NCBI RefSeq assembly: GCF_042453785.1
Contig: NC_091674.1
Coordinates: forward strand, 28,655,501 to 28,719,500
Length of the DNA stretch: 64,000 nt
Origin: Malus domestica
Lineage: Eukaryota > Streptophyta > Magnoliopsida > Rosales > Rosaceae
Direction of reading: 5' to 3'
The notes under the pieces were generated by a model. The model did no database searches. It was not told the origin of the DNA and saw nothing but the letters and a program-made list of their open reading frames with translations. Shown here one piece after another: positions 60,275-64,000 of this stretch. Position numbers and translations under genes: made by a program. Every line of letters starts with the position of its first letter. The first letter of the stretch is position 1.

Positions 60275-60649
60275 GGCTGGTTTGGTATTGCTGTGCTTTG
60301 AAAAAAAGCTGCTGTGAGAATAAGCGGCTGTGCTGTGAGAATAAGCGGCTGTGAAATAAAGCCAGTAGAGTGTTTGGTAAACGTTTTTGTGAAAGTGCTT
60401 TTGAAAAAAAAAGCAGGATGATAGTGTGTCTTTTCATTAAAGGAGCATTGTAGCTCCGTGTGCTTTGAAAAAACTGGCTTTTTTTCAAAGCAGCAAATAG
60501 CAGCTTCAGCTTTTCCTTTGATTTTCAGCTTATTCTCACAGCAGCTTCCAAAATAAGCCATTTTTTTTCAGTTTACCAAACACAAAAATGACCCTCAGCT
60601 TTTTTTCACAGTGGCTTTTTTTAAAATCACCTCAATCCCAAACGGGGCC
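60275..60649. mobile_element. Tourist-like MITE nested in the solo LTR
   Basis: Ends GGCTGGTTTGGTATTG and CAATCCCAAACGGGGCC are inverted repeats of the GGCC..GTTTGG type, with TTA on both sides (TTA|T at the left, TTA at the right), the usual PIF/Harbinger target. The interior (GCTTTGAAAAAA, AGCAGCTTCAGC) folds back. A hAT-type origin is possible if the flank is chance. Confidence 0.6.
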
Positions 60650-60684
60650 TTAGCCTAGGAGAGGTCCTGGACGAAATCCCAAAA

Positions 60685-60815
60685 GTCAACTCAAGAAGTC
60701 AACGTTGATCGATCAAAGTCAAAGTCAACGTCAATGTCAACGTCAAAGTCAAAGTCAACTCTGACCGTTGACTAGGTCAACAGTCAGAGTCAACTAGTCA
60801 AGGTCAAAGCCAGAT
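60685..60815 (-). promoter_or_regulatory. Cluster of W-box cores (TTGAC) inside the solo LTR
   Basis: GTCAA occurs 13 times and TTGAC once within about 130 bases, seven of them in unbroken succession (GTCAAAGTCAACGTCAATGT and onward). WRKY factors bind TTGAC-containing W-boxes, often clustered, so this LTR may be stress responsive. Seen directly; activity is inferred. Confidence 0.6.
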
Positions 60816-61870
60816 TGGGCTTGGATTGGGTTGGGCTGAAAGGCCTTAAGGATTTTGGGTTTTATCTAAAGCTAATGGGTTTTGGGAAAAGGGCTGAAAG
60901 CCCACTTTATAATTGGCCCAAGGCCTTATTTCCTAAAACAGAAATTAAAATTAAATAAAAACCTTAAAAAGGTTTTTGGGTTGGGCTAGAGGGCTACGGG
61001 CCCTAAACATAATGGCCCGAAGGCCTTTGGGTCCTAAAACAATAACAAATAAACTAAAAACAATTAAAAGGATACAAATGGGCTAGGGCTTGGGCTCCCT
61101 CACCACACGGGCCTAAGGCGCTCTTGCTATAGGAACCGGCCTGGCCTCACCGGAGCACCACCACCGGAGCTTCACAGCTCCGGCCGACTTCCACACACAA
61201 CCCTAGACTTCGATCAAGGTACCACAACGAAGAGCAAGACGAGGGGAGTATTTATATACCTTCCTTTCGTCGTGGAACGACCGGAGATGGCCGGAATAAC
61301 CCCCGAGGTCGCCGGAGTTGGGTGTGCTTACACCCGGCTTCGATTTCGTCCTATAACCTCCAAATTTCACGAAATAAAACCAATTAAACCACAACCCACA
61401 AGATTCAAGGACGAAAAAGAGATAGTTAGGGGCTCACCTAACCGGAGATTGAAAAATCTCGCCGGAGTCCCTTTTTTCGGTTTCTGGGGTCGCGGGAACG
61501 AGAGGGAGAAAGAGAGTGAGAGCAGGACGAGGTGATGAAGGTGATGGGTCTTCCTTGCTGCGGTGCAATGGGTGCGTGTGTGTGCTTGCTGCGGTGCAGA
61601 GAAGCGAGAGCCGAGAGAGAGCCGAGAGGGACAGACAGAAGAAAGAAAAGAAAAGAAAAACAGAAAAGAAGAAGAAAGAAGGGAGTTCACGGGGGGAAAG
61701 AGAGAGAAGTGAGGTGAGTGCGGGGGATGCTGCCACGTGGCAGAGTGAGAAAGAAAGGAATCCATTTTCTGATTGGGTAGATAAAATGGGACAAAATTGA
61801 TATATTTAAAATGTTTTGAGGTAATTACATACATATATCTTTATAATTAGGAGGCGGGTGTTACACTTTA

Positions 61871-62750
61871 AGCCTCAAATCTTATACAAAAATGCCGAAA
61901 ATTCTCTCAACTAGCTTCTGCCTTATTCCTCTTCAAACAAACTAAGCTTATATAATCTACTCATGATACTCATTCCCTCCCTCCCTACTGCACTTCATAT
62001 ATCAATTAAGACAAAACAGAAAACCACCGAGATTTTGGAACTTTAAAGCAACCCATCTATATTGTAAATTATCGAATTGGACAGAATTAAAACTTTGAAG
62101 CAGAGAAAAAAGGGGAAGAATCTTACGTCTCAAATCTTATACAAAAATGCCGGAAATTCTCTCAACTAGCTTCTGCCTTATTCCTACTGCATTGAACCAG
62201 AATCTTCACAAATACTTTGAATCTCAAGAGTCAAAGATGGTCCAATCTGCAAAAACCCAAGAACCATTAGATCAATTAAATAGAATCTGTGAAACCAAAA
62301 TTTCAAGAATTCGAAAATAAAATTTCACAAACCCTAATCTAGAATTCGAAAATTAAACTTCACAAACCCTAAATTAATTCCCATATTTACCTGATTTCAG
62401 GGAGAATCGATGCACAGTGCACTGGAGGAAGACTCTCAAACTTTGAGTGTCTGAATCTGAGAGTTGACGAACATATGCAAAGAGAAGAAGAGACAGAAAA
62501 TGGATAGGGATGACTAATGGCTTGTGATTGGGTTGCTGACAACGAGAAAGGAGAAAAAAAAAATTGCAGAGGAAGAAGATGATGCAATGATAAAAAGATG
62601 AAAAGAATTTCAACCAAAAATTGATGAAGAAGAAATAATTTTGTAATTGTTTTAGTTAAAAAAGGATGATGTAGTATTTTCACGTCAAATTTTGGACTAA
62701 AATTCAATTCAAGGTTCAACCTTTGGCTATTTTTCCACATTCCCGAGCCG
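61871..62750 (-). other. Probable 5' end of a decayed minus-strand gene
   Basis: On the minus strand, a CT/GA-rich leader-like segment (62390-62700) is followed by a donor-like CAG|GTAAATATG near 62393 and later by TTTTTGCAG and a short frame (IGPSLTLEIQSICEDSG) near 62225-62250. A 57-bp direct repeat starts at 61874 and 62129. Together with the right palindrome arm to the left of the solo LTR, this could be one transcription unit cut by the LTR. No intact frame. Confidence 0.35.
61874..62185. repeat. 57-bp direct repeat, 255 bases apart
   Basis: CTCAAATCTTATACAAAAAT with the following GCC and TTCTCTCAACTAGC occurs at 61874-61930 and 62129-62185 with one difference. The first copy begins next to the right target duplication of the solo LTR. 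Confidence 0.85.
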
Positions 62751-62896
62751 ATTTAGTCTTCCTCCCTCCACATCTACAGTTGGCCTCTATCGTACTACAC
62801 TCATCTCCCTACTGTCCATGCACGCACAAACAAATCTCAGCCCTCCGATTCAATAAAAGCCATGAATAAATCCATATACCATACAAACCCTAGCTA

Positions 62897-62924
62897 TATA
62901 TAATAATAATAATAATAATAACAA
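62897..62924. repeat. ATA trinucleotide microsatellite
   Basis: About seven ATA units. Non-coding. Confidence 0.8.
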
Positions 62925-62973
62925 GTTATGAGTGCTTGCATGTTCTGTATCTGATTCCACTGACTCTTTTTGA

Positions 62974-63184
62974 GGGACAAGGATTGCATGCCCTCTCACT
63001 TTCGTGTCCTCGCGTGCCCTCCTATTTTGTGTGGTCACGTTTAAGCAACGTCAACATTTTATATTAATTTTTTATAAAGATAATAAGACAAAATTGAATA
63101 GTAATACAAAATGTTGACGTGACTTAACCGTGACCACACAAACAGAAAGGCACCAGAAGTAGGAGGGTAGACAATCATTGTCCC
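62974..63184. mobile_element. Long-TIR foldback MITE, family GACAAGGATTGT, copy 3
   Basis: The left arm GGGACAAGGATTGCATGCCC pairs with GGAGGGTAGACAATCATTGT and CCC at the right; TGTGTGGTCACGTTTAAGC pairs with TTAACCGTGACCACACA. Same length and layout as 37098-37305. Confidence 0.85.
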
Positions 63185-64000
63185 TTTTTGAGTGAATGTT
63201 TTACAGTTGCTGCCATATGTTTGTTCCTGTTACAAGTGATTACCACCTATTTGAAAAAGGTATTAGCCATTTTTTTTGGCCTATATTTTTTTTTTTAAAT
63301 TATGTATATGTTTTGAATATTTTTTTGGTTTTGTAAGATGTGTAGGATTCGGAATAACATGGTTGAAAATTGGAATATGGCCAATTTGAATCAATGCTTG
63401 AAAAAAAAAAAAAAGCTTGGTAGCATGGGTGCAGGTTATTCAATAACACCATATTTCAAAATATTTTTAAATAAGTTGAGGTAATGGATGTTTAGAAAAT
63501 ACTAAGACCACTGAGATCTTCTTATTGATGTTTAGCCCGATTCTTATCTTCCTTTTCTGTTTAAAGTGACAAAAGACGACATTTTTTTCTGCATGAGAGC
63601 TTAAAATAAGCCTATGAGAGCTTTTATAATCGCTATCTGGTTATGATTGTGATGAAAAAGCTTGTCATATGATTGTGTCTCAATTGACTTATTGCCATTC
63701 AAAAGGGATCAACCTTTTATCATTGTTTTAACCATGCTATAGACTCCAAAACAAAACTTAGTTCTATGTTGCTTTATAAACATATACATACTTGTATTCA
63801 CTTAATTCACCTATTATGAGTTGAGACCCCACACTTTTCAAATAGCAGCATTGAGTCTATTGACCATTCAAACAGAGTGAAAATTTGCTTTTAAGATGGT
63901 CTCATTTAGGGCTTAGAGTTGAGCTCTAAGGTCCAAACTTTAAAAAACACTTCAAACCCTAGTGTCTGATTCTGTGAATTCAGACTATTCAGTTCGAATG
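63185..64000. other. Intergenic, nothing recognised
   Basis: AT-rich sequence with T and A runs near 63270-63300 and 63400. No gene, RNA or repeat with clear ends is seen. Confidence 0.6.

Larger units (their letters stand above)
59189..61865. mobile_element. Solo LTR of a long-LTR retrotransposon (probably Ty3/gypsy)
   Basis: Starts TGACACGCCCCGATCCCG and ends GGAGGCGGGTGTTACA, with TG..CA ends, and is flanked by a perfect 5-bp target duplication CTTTA (59184-59188 and 61866-61870). No primer-binding site, gag or pol is next to it, so the internal part was lost by LTR-LTR recombination. About 2.68 kb including a nested MITE. Length and end sequences fit long-LTR Ty3/gypsy (Tekay/Del-like) elements of Maleae; family call is from memory. 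It is a fossil without coding parts. The perfect target duplication suggests a not very old insertion. Confidence 0.85.

Noticed and set aside
61272-61834. Several ORFs on both strands near 61.3-61.8 kb
   Set aside because: They lie inside the solo LTR in GC-rich, purine/pyrimidine-biased sequence and do not encode known proteins.
1-64000. CRISPR arrays, operons, prokaryotic-type systems
   Set aside because: No regular direct repeat array; the sequence is plant nuclear DNA with spliced genes.

Overview
This is a nuclear window from a dicot plant. Genes are split by AG-bounded introns with AT-rich content, and every recognisable protein is plant-like. The repeats (small inverted-repeat elements beginning GGAAAACTAATG, tRNA-like SINEs, GGGGTGTG elements, a long-LTR solo LTR) look like those I know from apple and pear, so Maleae (Rosaceae) is my inference; it was not tested by alignment.

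Layout, left to right. 1-2983 (+): the 3' half of a ZRANB3-type SNF2/HNH nuclease gene, convergent with a complete SCAPER homologue (3992-10438, -, 8 exons, about 1691 aa). 10.4-15.6 kb: a repeat-rich gap with foldback elements and a SINE. 15635-18151 (+): a 9-exon GH79 heparanase-like beta-glucuronidase (546 aa). 18829-19109 (+): a broken ISD11/LYRM4 gene. 19433-21274 (-): SNAP33-type SNARE (276 aa). 24276-26942 (-): coiled-coil myosin-heavy-chain-like protein (399 aa). 27990-32215: a U1-type C2H2 zinc-finger gene (28927-30809, -, 420 aa) inside a large inverted duplication of its own 3' exon and downstream flank. 34225-35754 (-): single-exon ZAT-type C2H2 repressor with an EAR motif (509 aa). 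36.3-44.3 kb: no gene, many small transposons. 44704-46565 (-): SANT/ELM2-type nuclear protein (511 aa). 49902-52719 (-): LRRC57-like leucine-rich-repeat protein (261 aa) whose first intron appears to use a GC donor.

53.2-64 kb is genomic debris. It holds a truncated first exon of a PRP2/ESP3-type splicing helicase still behind a TATA box and two G-boxes; an ORF with a weak RNase-H-like tail; a palindrome of 1.6-1.7 kb arms with almost no spacer (55700-59051); a 2.7 kb solo LTR flanked by a perfect CTTTA duplication (59189-61865) with a nested MITE; and a foldback MITE.

The genes do not form a pathway. The order HNH nuclease, heparanase-like, LYR, SNAP33, coiled coil, C2H2, LRR resembles, from memory, Arabidopsis AT5G07810-07910 and its duplicate AT5G61190-61250, so the left 53 kb looks like an old conserved block and the right 11 kb like a site of insertion and rearrangement. 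I found no new protein system. The most unusual structures are the two large inverted repeats carrying exon sequence, which could give hairpin transcripts.
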